A stretch of 64,000 nucleotides of DNA from an uncultured Saprospiraceae bacterium (lineage in GTDB: Bacteria > Bacteroidota > Bacteroidia > Chitinophagales > Saprospiraceae): contig CALGLU010000097.1 of assembly GCA_937959275.1 (NCBI GenBank), positions 1 to 64,000 on the forward strand, read 5' to 3'. How positions within the stretch are numbered: the stretch's first letter is position 1; each line of letters starts with the position of its first letter. Positions 36,993 to 46,006 of this stretch are shown one piece after another. The notes beneath the pieces were generated by a model. That model did no database searches. It saw only the letters and a list, made by a program, of their open reading frames with translations, and was not told the origin of the DNA. Position numbers and translations under genes: made by a program.

Positions 36993-39392
36993 TTAATGAT
37001 GACGCCCCTTGTTACCCGAAAACTCCATCGCCTCGCCTTTTCCAAATCCATAGCTAACGCCAAAGCTCACAAACCTGCCTCGTTGGCTGAAGCTGTATGA
37101 GTAAAAGTTTGCATTGTTGGTTTCACTTTCTCTAACTCGAGAAGCAAATAAGTCCCTCACACTTAGGCTAAGGATCGTTCTTCCTTTCATCAACTTCTTG
37201 CGCATACCTAAATCAGCAGAGGTATATCCAAAATATATGCCTTGAAAATTTATTGTTCTAGATCTGTGACTCCCTGTAATTTCAAAATCAATATCAGACG
37301 GTAGCTTAATCTTAGCTCTTACTCTCCCCGTCCATCGATCAGCGTTAAAATCAATAATCTCTTGATCAAAATTTACACTTCTGTCTTCATAGTTATAATT
37401 GAAATCTCCAGTGAATGACAATTTTTTGTTAGCCGTATACTTTCCACTCATCTCATACCCGTATGTTTTGTTAGTACCAATATTTAATGGTAGTGTCGTG
37501 CTTATATTATTTTCAAAGGTCGTGACTCTCTCTACTGCATCAGTTGTATACCTGTGATAGACACCAAAGTTAAAGGAGAATTTATCAGCAATCAAAATAC
37601 CATTGACTTCATATGAATCAGTGAACTCTGGTTGCAAATCAGGATTACCTGTGTATACATTAAAGGTGTTTCTGATGTTGAAAAAAGGATTAAGATGCCA
37701 CATACGTGGTCTATAGATTCTCTTAGAGTAACCTGCTTGAAAAGAAAGTGCTTCTGTCACTTTGTAACTCGTATGGATACTTGGGAAAAGATTAGAATAA
37801 TTTTGATCGCCTACTTCCCCTGTATTTGTCAATTCTGTATTCAGGTCAGTGTTTTCTAGTCTTAGACCAGCTTTTAATCCCCATTTACTGCCTTCATATG
37901 CTGCCGTCACATAGGTGCCTAATACTTTTTGATTGTATTCAAAATTATTAGTCTGCGCGTCATTTAATATCCACTCAGCATCAATCAGATCTTCAACGCC
38001 GAAATCATTTCCGACATCATTGATTAAGTATTGTGCTCCTGTCTCTATTGTAAACTCATCATTTACTGGTTTCGTATAATCCAGTTTATAGGCGAAGTTA
38101 GCATCTTTGAAATCTGTTCTGACACTCTGTTGAGCAGTATTTATAGTGCCAACACTTGCCAGATTATTAAACTCAGACGTTTGGTCTTTACCAAAAAACC
38201 GGCCTGTTGCACTAATTAATAATGAATGATCTTTATGATCTTCAAAGTCGCTTTTATATTGTAATTCGTATTGATATTTTGGATTGGTTGCCTCAGTGAG
38301 TTCGTTTCTATCGAATCGTCTTTCAACTTCATTGACATTATTGACTAAGTTGTATTGACTAAACTCAGTTCTAGAATTTTCCTTTTCTAGCTCCAGTGCA
38401 TAACTACCACTTAGGGTAATCACATTCGTTGCATTGATGTGGTAATCTGTGCCAAGAATGAAATTATAAAAATTCTCATTTTTATCTCCCGTACCAAAAC
38501 TTTCGACTGATGAGCCAGTGTTTAGATCTCGGTTTAATGATTCTGATGTATTGGGATAGGTCCTGTACCCCGCGCCTAACTGGGTAAATAAGTTAAACTT
38601 CTCTGTCCGTCTATTGAGGCTTAATCCAAAACTATGATTGTTAGGGAATCCAGAATTAAGTGTCACAGAACCGTTGAGTCCTTTCTTCTCTTCTTTTTTT
38701 AGGACTATATTAATAATCCCCGTTGAACCTTCAGCATCATATTTAGCAGATGGGTTGGTAATGACTTCTACTTTATCGATCATATCTGCAGTGATACTTC
38801 CAAGAGCATTTCCACCGTCAGACAGCACACTTGGTTTGCCATTGATTAATATCTGTACACCACCATTACCTCTTAAGGATATATCTCCTTCGATGCTCAC
38901 AGCTACAGAGGGAACGTTATCAAGTACTTCTAATGCGCTTGCACCAGTCTTGCTTAAATCTTGACCGACGTTAAAGACTCTTTTATCTAATTTAAATTCT
39001 GTGCTAGATCTTTCTGCTCTTACTGTTACTTCATCAAGTGTTTCTCCATCTAGTTCAAGTTTGAGTGTACCCAGATCGACTGTATTACTTGCAATAACGT
39101 GATCAGTAATCAACAAATCACTGAAACCAATGAAGCTTATATTTATATTGAAGTCTTTCTGATCTGTACTGATTAAGAACTTACCATCTTGATCAGTGGT
39201 GCTGCCAGTGATCATCTCATTCGTCGTTTTATCTGACAGCATGATCGTCGCGAATTCTATTGGTAGACTATTGATATTTTCGACAACCGTTCCTCTAACT
39301 ATTGTTCTTGCTTCCTGCTTCTGCGCATTGACAATACCTACAAACAAGCCAAGAAAGAGTACTGTAAATAGAACTGAACGTGTGTTTTTCAT
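36993..39392 (-). CDS. TonB-dependent-receptor-like outer membrane beta-barrel protein
   Basis: The protein is 799 aa. After the signal peptide (MKNTRSVLFTVLFLGLFVGIVNAQ) comes a carboxypeptidase-regulatory-like beta-sandwich (~30-115, VRGTVVENINSLPIEFATIML). A plug-type domain follows (~125-225: ALEVLDNVPSVAV, GDISLRGNGGVQILINGKPS, DMIDKVEVITNPSAKYDAEG, which can be read as DMIDKVEVITNPS + AKYDAEG), then an outer-membrane barrel to the end (family OMP_b-brl_3). It lacks a SusD partner, so it is not a standard glycan uptake pair; peptide or metal uptake, or signalling, is possible. It is divergent from the LytS/LytTR pair at 39610, with a 217-bp shared regulatory gap, so that pair may control it (inference). 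Confidence 0.9.
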   Translation of the reverse strand: MKNTRSVLFTVLFLGLFVGIVNAQKQEARTIVRGTVVENINSLPIEFATIMLSDKTTNEMITGSTTDQDGKFLISTDQKDFNINISFIGFSDLLITDHVIASNTVDLGTLKLELDGETLDEVTVRAERSSTEFKLDKRVFNVGQDLSKTGASALEVLDNVPSVAVSIEGDISLRGNGGVQILINGKPSVLSDGGNALGSITADMIDKVEVITNPSAKYDAEGSTGIINIVLKKEEKKGLNGSVTLNSGFPNNHSFGLSLNRRTEKFNLFTQLGAGYRTYPNTSESLNRDLNTGSSVESFGTGDKNENFYNFILGTDYHINATNVITLSGSYALELEKENSRTEFSQYNLVNNVNEVERRFDRNELTEATNPKYQYELQYKSDFEDHKDHSLLISATGRFFGKDQTSEFNNLASVGTINTAQQSVRTDFKDANFAYKLDYTKPVNDEFTIETGAQYLINDVGNDFGVEDLIDAEWILNDAQTNNFEYNQKVLGTYVTAAYEGSKWGLKAGLRLENTDLNTELTNTGEVGDQNYSNLFPSIHTSYKVTEALSFQAGYSKRIYRPRMWHLNPFFNIRNTFNVYTGNPDLQPEFTDSYEVNGILIADKFSFNFGVYHRYTTDAVERVTTFENNISTTLPLNIGTNKTYGYEMSGKYTANKKLSFTGDFNYNYEDRSVNFDQEIIDFNADRWTGRVRAKIKLPSDIDFEITGSHRSRTINFQGIYFGYTSADLGMRKKLMKGRTILSLSVRDLFASRVRESETNNANFYSYSFSQRGRFVSFGVSYGFGKGEAMEFSGNKGRHH

Positions 39393-39609
39393 TTGTTTTT
39401 TTTTAATTATAAGTACTTAAGACCTATGTATACCCAACGCACTTGAGTATATAAGACACAAATATCTATTCTTTGTTAAGTATAATTGCCTTTTTTCTAT
39501 CAACAACAAGAATTAACCCCTCAACAACAAAACTGCACTTTACAGGTATAAAACAGTTGTTTAGCTATTATTTTAGAAGAATGCTTTGAAGATGTATTAA
39601 ATTTAGAAT

Positions 39610-40707
39610 ATGAAGATTAACAGCACTAACAATGCCCAGTCCAGCTATAGGCTTGAGTTGATTATGCAGGTAGTTCTTCTTGTCGTGGTGTTCCTGTTTT
39701 ATGCATTTAAAAGAAGCACGCAAGAGATAGAATTCAACTTGATTGTATTCTTCATCCCATATGCTATCGTTAGTTTGATCATTAGCTATAAATTATTACC
39801 TGATTTTTTATATAAGAAGAAGTATTGGCAATTTGGGCTAGCTGTTGTTTGTCTGGTATTTTTAGTGATGGCTTTAGAAGAATTAGTCACTGAACAAATA
39901 TTTTACCCAGATACAAGAGGGAAAGCTTTTCCTGGCGTCTTCTTTGGATTAGTACAGATATTGCCTCCTGTTATCATCTTAAGTTCATTTAAGTTTGCCT
40001 GGGATGCATTGATGAAACAAAATGAACTAGAAGCATTAGAACAAGCCGTAAAAGACAGTCAGTTACAATTTTTAAAATCTCAGATTAATCCACATTTTCT
40101 GTTTAACAATTTGAATAATTTGTATTCATATGCACTTGAGAGTTCACCTAAAACGCCGAAGATTATTTTAGAGTTAAGCAATGTGTTGCGGTATATGCTT
40201 TATGAATGTAAAGAAGAGTTTGTGCCACTTAAAAAGGAGATCGCTCAGCTAGAGAGTTTTACTGAACTCAATGAATTGCAAATTGAAGAACGAGGTACTG
40301 TCAACTTTGTAAAAGAGAATATGACAGGTAGCTTCCAGATTGCGCCATTGATTCTTATGGTGTTTATAGAAAATGCATTTAAGCATAGCCAATCAAGCAT
40401 GGCCCAAGATATATCAATAGATATAACGATCAGCGTCTCAGCTGATGGTGAACTACGATTTAATTGCAAGAATAATTTTCAAAAGCAGACGAATATTGAT
40501 CAACTTTCTAAAGGAATAGGTCTTGAAAACGTCAGAAAAAGGTTAGAATTTTTATATCCTCATTCGCACGAACTTAACATTCGAGAAACGCCTAACAAGT
40601 TTGAAGTAGACTTAGTCATGCAGTTAATCGCTGTTGGCCAAACAGTTGATGTTTCAGAAAACTTAAGTCAAGGGAGAGTCCCTCTTATAGAAAATGTAGT
40701 GACATGA
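39610..40707 (+). CDS. LytS/YehU-type sensor histidine kinase
   Basis: The protein is 365 aa. The first ~130 residues hold four membrane helices (for example MQVVLLVVVFLFYAF, LIVFFIPYAIVSLIISY). A short coiled coil (QNELEALEQAVKDSQLQFL) leads into the His_kinase domain with the phospho-acceptor in NPHFLFNNLNNL (His162). The ATPase part has FIENAFKHS and GIGLENVRKRLEFLYP. It is an inner-membrane sensor. Its last codons overlap the response regulator start (40704) by 4 bp (ATGA), so the two are translationally coupled. The start ATG lies 217 bp from the divergent receptor gene. Confidence 0.95.
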   Translation: MKINSTNNAQSSYRLELIMQVVLLVVVFLFYAFKRSTQEIEFNLIVFFIPYAIVSLIISYKLLPDFLYKKKYWQFGLAVVCLVFLVMALEELVTEQIFYPDTRGKAFPGVFFGLVQILPPVIILSSFKFAWDALMKQNELEALEQAVKDSQLQFLKSQINPHFLFNNLNNLYSYALESSPKTPKIILELSNVLRYMLYECKEEFVPLKKEIAQLESFTELNELQIEERGTVNFVKENMTGSFQIAPLILMVFIENAFKHSQSSMAQDISIDITISVSADGELRFNCKNNFQKQTNIDQLSKGIGLENVRKRLEFLYPHSHELNIRETPNKFEVDLVMQLIAVGQTVDVSENLSQGRVPLIENVVT

Positions 40708-41399
40708 TCAATTGCATAATCATTGAAGATCAACCACCAGCACAAAGAATTCTAAAAAAGTATATTGAAGACATAGGGACAATACAGTTGTGTGGCACCT
40801 TTTCTGATGCCCTTCAAGGGATGGAATGTTTAAAACGTGAACCAATAGACTTGATTTTTTTAGACATTCATCTACCAAAGATTTCTGGCATTGATTTTCT
40901 AAAGGCGCTTAAGAATCCTCCAGATGTCATCTTGACAACCGCATTTTCGGACTATGCCATTGAAAGTTATGAATTGAATGTGGTCGATTATTTACTAAAA
41001 CCGTTTTCATTTCAACGATTTGTTAAGGCTGTATCTAAACTCAATCCTAAACAACAGGAAGCCATCAACACAAACGAACAATCTATTGATCAACCAGAAG
41101 AGATATTTGTAAAATCTGGTTATGAACATGTCAAGATTAGAATCTCTGACATTCATTTTATAAAATCAGATACAGACTATACAGAACTGATTACTGCCGA
41201 AAAAAAATTCTTAAGCAATGAAGCCCTCAAGCATTGGGTGAAATCTATTGTGCAGTTTGTGCAAGTCCATAAATCATATATCATCAACCCAGCGTACATC
41301 GACAAAGTATCTGGCAATCAGATTTATCTTAAAAGTGGTACAACCGTACCGATTGGCAGGGCATATAAAGAAGCTTTTGTTGCTAAGTTTTTAAATTAG
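40704..41399 (+). CDS. LytTR-family response regulator
   Basis: The protein is 231 aa. An N-terminal receiver domain has the acidic pocket IIEDQPPA, phospho-acceptor Asp54 (LIFLDIHLP), Thr (ILTTAFSDYAIESYE) and Lys (YLLKPFSFQRF). After a linker comes a LytTR DNA-binding domain (~130-231: IFVKSGYEHVKIRISDIHFI, VQVHKSYIINPAYIDKV, VPIGRAYKEAF). It is the partner of the kinase just upstream (4-bp overlap). It is cytoplasmic and binds DNA when phosphorylated. The plausible target is the divergent beta-barrel gene or itself. Confidence 0.95.
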   Translation: MINCIIIEDQPPAQRILKKYIEDIGTIQLCGTFSDALQGMECLKREPIDLIFLDIHLPKISGIDFLKALKNPPDVILTTAFSDYAIESYELNVVDYLLKPFSFQRFVKAVSKLNPKQQEAINTNEQSIDQPEEIFVKSGYEHVKIRISDIHFIKSDTDYTELITAEKKFLSNEALKHWVKSIVQFVQVHKSYIINPAYIDKVSGNQIYLKSGTTVPIGRAYKEAFVAKFLN

Positions 41400-41546
41400 C
41401 TGCATATAAACTTGCTAATCACACTACCTCAAATAAATTACTATTATCGCTGACTGACTCCTAAATGAGAATAGAGAGCAAAGAACCGCACAATGAATCA
41501 GAAATTAAGGATGGAGTTTTAGGGTGTGTTTAGTAGTAAGGATCGA

Positions 41547-42191
41547 TTACTTTAATTGCTGAAGTTGTTCGTCTTGATAAAAATAGATGATATCCTTTAT
41601 ATTCCTAAATATCTTTGGATTCGTGGACATAAATTTATCAAGGTTTTTCCACTCTGCTTTTTTGATACCTTCAGCCGTTTGTGGTACCAAGGGTGTTTTT
41701 GGAGCGGTCATTTTGTACCAGTATGTTTTTTTGAGTACCCTCTTTTTATTGACACCTCGATATGTATGATAGGTCGTTATTAACTTCTCGTGTAAGGTCA
41801 CCTGCCGAATCCCAGTTTCTTCTACAACTTCTCGAACCGCGGCAACTTTTTTCTTCTCTCCACTCTCAATTTTTCCCTTTGGCAAGTCCCAAAAGCCTCG
41901 TCTGAATATCAATAAGGCCTCTTGTTTTTTATTAATAACCAATCCTCCAGCTGCTTTTACTATTTTAAACAAGCTTTGAAAATCTCGTCTTAATTTTTTG
42001 ACATCATCAGCATAGATAGTAATTGTCTTATAAACAGATGTTTTTTCTGCTAGATCTACATAATTAAGTAGAAATTTGGGCTTTCCTGCATATCTGGCTA
42101 TAATATCAGATTCGTCGTTTTTCCGTGGAACACGTACGTCTGATTTGGCGGCCAATATCAGCAAAGTTTCATTAATGTATATTTTGTACAT
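41547..42191 (-). CDS. NUDIX hydrolase
   Basis: The 214-aa protein has the Nudix box G-x5-E-x7-REVxEExGI complete at residues ~106-128 (GKIESGEKKK, REVVEETGI), in a domain preceded by AGGLVINKKQEALLIFRRGFWDLPKG. The N-terminal ~80 residues are a separate small domain. NUDIX enzymes cleave nucleoside-diphosphate-linked compounds; the exact substrate cannot be told from sequence. Its ATG (42191) overlaps the -7 box of the divergent pyrE gene, so the two compete for the same few bases and this mRNA leader must be contained upstream, inside the pyrE region. I recall this neighbourhood (NUDIX divergent from pyrE) in other Bacteroidota. Confidence 0.93.
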   Translation of the reverse strand: MYKIYINETLLILAAKSDVRVPRKNDESDIIARYAGKPKFLLNYVDLAEKTSVYKTITIYADDVKKLRRDFQSLFKIVKAAGGLVINKKQEALLIFRRGFWDLPKGKIESGEKKKVAAVREVVEETGIRQVTLHEKLITTYHTYRGVNKKRVLKKTYWYKMTAPKTPLVPQTAEGIKKAEWKNLDKFMSTNPKIFRNIKDIIYFYQDEQLQQLK

Positions 42192-42194
42192 TTG
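42187..42194 (+). promoter_or_regulatory. -7 promoter box of pyrE
   Basis: TACATTTG is an exact match to the Bacteroidetes -7 consensus TAnnTTTG, 27 bp before the pyrE ATG at 42222. It overlaps the start codon of the divergent NUDIX gene (42189-42191). A clear TTG -33 element was not found at the expected distance. Confidence 0.55.
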
Positions 42195-42221
42195 CGATCA
42201 CTTCAAAAAGAGCTGCAAGAT

Positions 42222-42872
42222 ATGAATATTGAACATAGCTTAGCTAGTAAGTTACTATCAATTAAAGCAATTAAATTATCACCGGGTAATCCATTTACTT
42301 GGGCATCGGGTTTAAGATCACCAATTTACTGTGATAATCGAATATCATTATCACATCCTGAGGTCCGAACAATCATCAAAAATGGCTTTGTTGCTGCCAT
42401 TCGAGACAATCAATACACCCCAGATGTCATCGTAGGAGTTGCCACAGCTGGCATTCCACATGGGGCCATTCTTGCAGATGCATTAGATTTGCCCTTTGCA
42501 TATGTCAGAGCAAAAGCAAAAGAACATGGTCGTCAAAACCAAATTGAAGGAGAAATAAAGGAAGGAGCCAAAGTTATTTTAACTGAAGACCTCATATCAA
42601 CGGGTGGAAGTGCACTCAAAGTGGTAAAATTACTTCGTTCGATGAATATAGAAGTCCTCAATGTTTTCTCTATATTTACATATAATCTCGGCGAAGCCTC
42701 AGAAAATTTTTCTAAAGAAAATTGTACTTACCTTAGCTTGACGAACTATCCATCACTTTTAGAATTTGCAAAATCATCTGGCTACCTCTCGAATGAAGAA
42801 TACGCAACTCTTAAGGAGTGGTATTTGAGTCCGCAGGTGTGGTCAGAACAATTCTTACAAGACAATCAATAA
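42222..42872 (+). CDS. pyrE: Orotate phosphoribosyltransferase
   Basis: The 216-aa enzyme makes orotidine 5'-phosphate from orotate and PRPP in pyrimidine synthesis and is cytoplasmic. The ATG at 42222 is chosen because it lies just after the -7 box and gives the family's N-terminus (MNIEHSLASKLLSIKAIKLS); an upstream TTG at 42192 would overlap that box. Signature blocks are WASGLRSPIYCDNR, GVATAGIPHGAILA, YVRAKAKEHG and the PRPP-binding loop VILTEDLISTGGSA. The M42 peptidase gene follows after 10 bp, so the two are probably co-transcribed. Confidence 0.95.
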   Translation: MNIEHSLASKLLSIKAIKLSPGNPFTWASGLRSPIYCDNRISLSHPEVRTIIKNGFVAAIRDNQYTPDVIVGVATAGIPHGAILADALDLPFAYVRAKAKEHGRQNQIEGEIKEGAKVILTEDLISTGGSALKVVKLLRSMNIEVLNVFSIFTYNLGEASENFSKENCTYLSLTNYPSLLEFAKSSGYLSNEEYATLKEWYLSPQVWSEQFLQDNQ

Positions 42873-42882
42873 AACATTCTAA

Positions 42883-43962
42883 ATGTCCATTTTTAATAAA
42901 AAATCGATTGAATTTCTTTATTCTTATTTGAATAGCTCATCACCAACAGGTTTTGAATCTGAAGGCCAGAAAGTTTGGCTAAAGTACATTAAGCCCTATG
43001 TAGATGAATGGAAACTAGACAACTATGGTACACTCTATGGGATTATCAATCCTGAGAAAAAATTTACCGTTGTTATAGAAGGTCATGCAGACGAAATTTC
43101 ATGGTTTGTCAATTACATTTCAGATGATGGCTACATTAGTGTCATTCGCAATGGAGGCTCAGATCATATTATAGCACCTTCAAAACGAGTCAATATTTTT
43201 ACAAAAAAAGGAATTGTGCGCGGGGTGTTTGGCTGGCCAGCTATTCATGTTAGACGGGGTAAGGATGCGAATCTGTCCCCCAAGCCAGAGAATATTTTTG
43301 TTGATGTCGGCGCTAAGGATAAAGAAGAAGTCTTAAAAATGGGTGTGCATGTTGGCTGTGTGCTGACATTTGATGATGAGCTTGAGAAGTTCAATGATCA
43401 ATATTATGTAGGCCGAGCTTTGGACAATCGGATCGGAGGGTTTTGCATAGCAGAAGTGGCACGTCTATTAAAAAAGAATAAGAAAAAATTGCCTTTTAGG
43501 CTATGTGTAGTCAATGCGGTTCAAGAAGAGATTGGCTTGCGTGGCGCAGAGATGATAGCTCATACGATCAATCCAGATGTTGCGATCATTACAGATGTCT
43601 GCCACGACACGAATTCGCCGATGTATAAAAAGAAAGAGCAAGGAGATATAAAAGCTGGCGCTGGTCCAGCGCTGACAGTAGCTCCTGCTGTACATAATAA
43701 TTTGCTTGATTTAATTATCAATACAGCAGAGAAGAAAAAGATTCCATTCCAACGATCTGCCTCTTCACGAAGTACTGGCACAGATACTGATGCTTTTGCA
43801 TATTCTAATGGTGGTGTTCCTTCAGCCTTAATCTCACTCCCCTTAAAATACATGCATACGACGGTAGAGATGGCTCATCAGGATGATATTGAAAATGTGA
43901 CGAAGTTGATTTATGAAACATTATTGAAAATCAAGAACAATCATAATTTCAAATACTTTTAG
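42883..43962 (+). CDS. M42 family metallo-aminopeptidase
   Basis: The 359-aa protein has the usual length of M42 (PepA/FrvX-type) cobalt/zinc aminopeptidases, which form large tetrahedral cytoplasmic complexes that trim peptides. The metal ligands are visible in order: His in EGHADE (~67), Asp in RALDNRIGG, Glu-Glu in VQEEIG (catalytic base and ligand), Asp in ITDVCHDT and His in LKYMHTTVE. The N-terminal block SSPTGFESEGQKVW is family-typical. It lies 10 bp downstream of pyrE. Confidence 0.94.
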   Translation: MSIFNKKSIEFLYSYLNSSSPTGFESEGQKVWLKYIKPYVDEWKLDNYGTLYGIINPEKKFTVVIEGHADEISWFVNYISDDGYISVIRNGGSDHIIAPSKRVNIFTKKGIVRGVFGWPAIHVRRGKDANLSPKPENIFVDVGAKDKEEVLKMGVHVGCVLTFDDELEKFNDQYYVGRALDNRIGGFCIAEVARLLKKNKKKLPFRLCVVNAVQEEIGLRGAEMIAHTINPDVAIITDVCHDTNSPMYKKKEQGDIKAGAGPALTVAPAVHNNLLDLIINTAEKKKIPFQRSASSRSTGTDTDAFAYSNGGVPSALISLPLKYMHTTVEMAHQDDIENVTKLIYETLLKIKNNHNFKYF

Positions 43963-44079
43963 TTTGCATTAAATGACCAATAAAAAGATCTTATTAAGCA
44001 GTTTTTAGTCAAGCTTTTCAATTTTTATCTCTATAGCTCCCTACACATATCTATTGGTGCTGTTGCTCTTGTATGGTCA

Positions 44080-44847
44080 ATGAGCTTAATCTTTAAGCAG
44101 CCTTTGGATAATGTCTATTATGGTTTTGTGTTTTGCTCTACCCTATTCATCTACGGCATCCACCGTATTATTGGTATCCAAAAAACCTATTCCTTAAATC
44201 AAAAGGGCAGGTATAACATTGTCAATACCTATAAAGGTCATATACAACTCTACACAGTAGTAAGTGGCATTGCTTTGGTGTACTTTTTTTTACAATTACC
44301 CCTCCAAATAAAACTCTTCTTCATTGTGCCTGGATGCATTAGTATTCTCTATACACTTCCTTTATTCACTAAAAAAAGAAGGCTGAGAGATATGCACTAC
44401 ATCAAAATATTCTTAATCGCCATAGTGTGGGCGGTTACAACTGCTATCATACCAGCTCACTTACTTCAAAAATCAAGTCTCCTGATTGGCATTCTTGGTG
44501 TTGAGCGATTTCTCTTTTTCTTATCCATTACAATTCCATTTGATATTAGAGACATAATGATAGACGAACAATCAGATGTAAAAACTCTCGTCCACGTCCT
44601 TGGTATTGAGCACTCAGTTCGACTGAGTGTGGGATTACTAATTGCAGCCATGTTCATCAACATTATATTATTCTGGACTGAGCTTATATCTCTGCAATCA
44701 GTCATAGCTGTCGGGATCACCTATTTCTTAACTGCACTAAGTATTATGTTGGTTAGCAAACGATCTTCAGATTATTATTTTACTGGATTATTGGATGGGA
44801 CCATGATCATACTAGCCATCTTCATTTGGATTTCACATTCTATTTAA
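44080..44847 (+). CDS. UbiA-like polytopic membrane protein, probably 5'-frameshifted
   Basis: As it stands the ORF is 255 aa with about seven to eight membrane helices. It carries a UbiA-type second Asp motif (PFDIRDIMIDEQSDVKTLV), but the usual first Asp-rich motif is replaced by FIYGIHRIIGIQK. So it is either a divergent UbiA prenyltransferase or a non-catalytic relative. The open frame continues upstream of this ATG to 43984 with sequence that completes the first helix (LHISIGAVALVWS). A good ATG at 43973 starts MTNKKILLSS in another frame. Adding one T to the T5 run at 44002-44006 would join them to a ~291-aa protein, the usual UbiA size. A true mutation, a programmed shift or an assembly error would all look like this. 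Confidence 0.7.
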   Translation: MSLIFKQPLDNVYYGFVFCSTLFIYGIHRIIGIQKTYSLNQKGRYNIVNTYKGHIQLYTVVSGIALVYFFLQLPLQIKLFFIVPGCISILYTLPLFTKKRRLRDMHYIKIFLIAIVWAVTTAIIPAHLLQKSSLLIGILGVERFLFFLSITIPFDIRDIMIDEQSDVKTLVHVLGIEHSVRLSVGLLIAAMFINIILFWTELISLQSVIAVGITYFLTALSIMLVSKRSSDYYFTGLLDGTMIILAIFIWISHSI

Positions 44848-45015
44848 GACATTAATCCTGCAAGTTAAAAACCTCTCACATTTTAATAAATCGGTTGTCT
44901 TCTACCAATCTCGGCTTACGTATTGTCCATGTGGTGACAATTGTAATTCATAAAGCGGACAAAAGACAACTAATCTCTCGATTCAGTTTTTAATACATCG
45001 TACATTAAAGCTGTT

Positions 45016-45993
45016 GTGAAAAAAGTTAGATATATATTATTTTTTGTGGGTCTATTTTTCTCCCTTCAACTTCAAGCCCAAACTTGCTGCTCAGGAGGCG
45101 TACCAGTATCTAGTAATATAGGATTTAGTCACACCCAAAAGCAGGTGTTACAGCTCAGCCTCAACACGAATTTCAATACATTAAAAACATTGTATAGTGG
45201 CAATGTGGCATTGGATGATGATGATAGAAAGAGGAGCACACAATCCTATTTAATGAGAGCCCATTACACCTTTACTGACCGGCTGGCTGTAGAGGGTTTC
45301 TTTCCTTTAGTGAGGCAAACAAGAGAAATTTTTTCAAGAGTCAATGATGCATCGGATTTTGAATCGTCTTTTGGAGTTGGTGATCCCATCCTCCTTGCCT
45401 CTTACAAACTTGTAGACAGCAATATCAAATGGGCAGTTGGCGGCGGACTACAGTTTCCCTTAGGAAGTTTCACCGAACGAAATAGTAGAGGTTTATTTTT
45501 AGTAGAAGACTTACAACCAGGAAGTGGAGCTTTGGATGTTATTCTTATTTCATTGCTAGAAGTCCCATTGACGTCAAGACCATCTATGAACGTATTTGGT
45601 CGAACTATTTTTGATTTGACAGGCTCTAACTCTGAATCTAGAAATGGGCAACAAACGTATACTTTTGGTAATGATTATCAATTTATAGTAGGCATATCAG
45701 ATCAACTACTTTTAGCCCAGCAGATTATTTATCCTTCAGTGTCTTTACGTTATCGCAATACGCAACGAGACAAAGTAGACTCTATCGAAAATAGCGGCAC
45801 TGGCGGTAATTGGTTATTTGCAAAAGCATCTCTTGGCATTAATTTCATAGCTGAAACAACAATAACCATTGATGTTGAATTACCTATTTATACATTTGTA
45901 AACGAAACCCAATTATCACCTAATTCGATTATCAATTTATCTATTCATAAAGCATTTTCATTTTCAAAAGAACCTGACTTATTTATTAATTAG
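45016..45993 (+). CDS. Outer-membrane beta-barrel-like secreted protein
   Basis: The 325-aa protein starts with GTG at 45016; no ATG is available before residue ~75, and GTG keeps the signal peptide (MKKVRYILFFVGLFFSLQLQAQ). The mature N-terminus has a paired Cys (TCCSGG). The rest is amphipathic beta strands with aromatic ends (YLMRAHYTFTDRLAVEGFFPL, YRNTQRDKVDS, LFAKASLGINFIAETTITIDVELPIY, the last read as two strands), as in small outer-membrane transporter barrels. I do not recognise a specific family. The DUF3179 lipoprotein gene follows 13 bp later, so they form an operon and may act together in the envelope. Confidence 0.75.
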   Translation: MKKVRYILFFVGLFFSLQLQAQTCCSGGVPVSSNIGFSHTQKQVLQLSLNTNFNTLKTLYSGNVALDDDDRKRSTQSYLMRAHYTFTDRLAVEGFFPLVRQTREIFSRVNDASDFESSFGVGDPILLASYKLVDSNIKWAVGGGLQFPLGSFTERNSRGLFLVEDLQPGSGALDVILISLLEVPLTSRPSMNVFGRTIFDLTGSNSESRNGQQTYTFGNDYQFIVGISDQLLLAQQIIYPSVSLRYRNTQRDKVDSIENSGTGGNWLFAKASLGINFIAETTITIDVELPIYTFVNETQLSPNSIINLSIHKAFSFSKEPDLFIN

Positions 45994-46006
45994 TTAATCA
46001 CGAATT

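Noticed and set aside
26915-41399. A polysaccharide utilisation locus
   Set aside because: A hybrid regulator and a receptor-like barrel are present, but there is no SusD and no glycoside hydrolase; the pectin-lyase-like modules are structural beta-helices.
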